From NCBI GenBank assembly GCA_026986455.1, contig JALSON010000132.1, forward strand, positions 1 to 12,960: a stretch of 12,960 bases of DNA. Reading direction: 5' to 3'. This stretch comes from Thermococcaceae archaeon. Lineage in GTDB: Archaea; Methanobacteriota_B; Thermococci; Thermococcales; Thermococcaceae. Both the position numbers and the translations under genes were made by a program. Under the pieces are notes generated by a model. That model was not told the origin of the DNA. It saw only the letters and a program-made list of their open reading frames with translations, and searched no databases. Of this stretch, positions 12,425 through 12,960 are shown in pieces (the stretch's first letter is position 1; every line of letters starts with the position of its first letter).

Positions 12425-12960
12425 ATGCTCGGGAGATACAGCAGGGATGCCAAGATACTGATAGCCGCAAATGCTCTCGGCCAGCTCTTCCTTCAGTTCT
12501 CAGGCTTCATAATGCCCTTCTACCTTCGGGTGCTGGGTTATAAAATGAGTGATATGGGGGCTTTCTTTTCGATACAGACCTTTGTTGGGGGTCTGTTCTT
12601 TCTCATCGCAGGCCAGATTTCGCTCAAACTGGGGTACAGGAAGGCCCTCCTTCTAAGCGCTTTCCTCGGTCTGATGGGACGGCTTCTCCAGGTTCTGGCC
12701 ATCAACCCGTACGTCCTTGCCCTTGGATTCTTCCTCGTCGGAGCCAATATGGGGCTGAGGCAGCCCAACTTCTCGGCCCTGCTCAGTGAGGAGGTCGGGG
12801 ATGAGCTCAGGCATCATGCGTTCTCCATAAGCTTCGGGCTGGGCACGATATTCAATGCCCTCGGTGTTCTTGTGGCGGGGTTTGCACCTCACTTCCTTAC
12901 ATCCACCTTCGGGATCGGTGAGGGGCTGGCCTACAGGCTCGTGATTTCACTTGCTCTCCT
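12425..12960 (+). CDS. major facilitator superfamily transporter, 5' part
   Basis: The frame is open from ATG 12425 to the window edge, 178 complete codons. The product is very hydrophobic with regularly spaced spans: LIAANALGQLFLQFSGFIMP, then IQTFVGGLFFLIAGQISLKL, LLLSAFLGLMGRLLQVLAI, VLALGFFLVGANMGLR and FSISFGLGTIFNALGVLVAGF. The short basic loop GYRKA between the second and third spans sits where MFS proteins have motif A (GxxxDRxGRR), here degenerate. The substrate is unknown; drug or small-metabolite export is a common role of such archaeal proteins. The 3' half lies outside the window. Confidence 0.8.
   Translation, partial: MLGRYSRDAKILIAANALGQLFLQFSGFIMPFYLRVLGYKMSDMGAFFSIQTFVGGLFFLIAGQISLKLGYRKALLLSAFLGLMGRLLQVLAINPYVLALGFFLVGANMGLRQPNFSALLSEEVGDELRHHAFSISFGLGTIFNALGVLVAGFAPHFLTSTFGIGEGLAYRLVISLAL

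Noticed and set aside
1..12960. CRISPR arrays, rRNA and tRNA genes
   Set aside because: No regularly spaced direct repeats, no conserved rRNA stretches and no GGTTCAAATCC-type T-arm found by eye on either strand.

Overview
The window looks like part of a Thermococcales chromosome (Thermococcus/Pyrococcus group, hyperthermophilic Euryarchaeota). The evidence is a near-canonical Alba chromatin protein, archaeal BRE/TATA elements about 25 nt before predicted transcript starts, GGAGGTG-type ribosome binding sites, TTG and GTG starts, several apparently leaderless genes, and typical archaeal families (THEP1 NTPase, CBS plus zinc ribbon, DUF134, PPC/DUF296, membrane-anchored ArsR, TnpB). The genus is inferred from protein style, not from a search.

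Layout. 1-1715 (+): the 3' part of a QueC-like PP-loop protein, an overlapping GNAT acetyltransferase, and a small unknown gene whose reading frame appears to break at a GGGG run. 1699-2766 (-): mtnA (methylthioribose-1-phosphate isomerase), divergent from a THEP1-type NTPase (2917-3438, +). 3470-5099 (-): a two-CBS/zinc-ribbon protein, a membrane-anchored ArsR-type regulator and alba. 5146-6465 (-): a tnpB gene of the IS200/IS605 group without tnpA, with a structured 3' end (candidate omega-RNA). The last codons of tnpB form the predicted alba promoter. 6605-7960 (+): purB.

7961-9238 has no convincing intact gene. Most of it (8028-9132) is bounded by inverted repeats matching at 20 of 21 positions. 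Inside each repeat lies a strongly AT-rich segment, and between them a more balanced core with two perfect hairpins and broken coding remnants. It reads as an undescribed or decayed TIR-bounded element of about 1.1 kb.

9239-12960: a DUF134 DNA-binding protein divergent from a 48-residue C2H2 zinc-finger protein, a QueD/PTPS-family enzyme, a stand-alone ChrB-domain protein, an unknown helical protein (-), a PPC/DUF296 protein, RidA (-), and the start of an MFS transporter that runs off the window.

The genes are mostly short independent transcription units, not one pathway. Three divergent pairs appear to share a single AT-rich promoter box. Housekeeping roles include methionine salvage (mtnA), purine synthesis (purB), chromatin (alba), metabolite damage control (ridA) and pterin/deazapurine chemistry (the QueD-like and perhaps the QueC-like protein). 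The points most worth a second look are the TIR-bounded island, the tnpB/alba promoter overlap, and the frame break near 1583.
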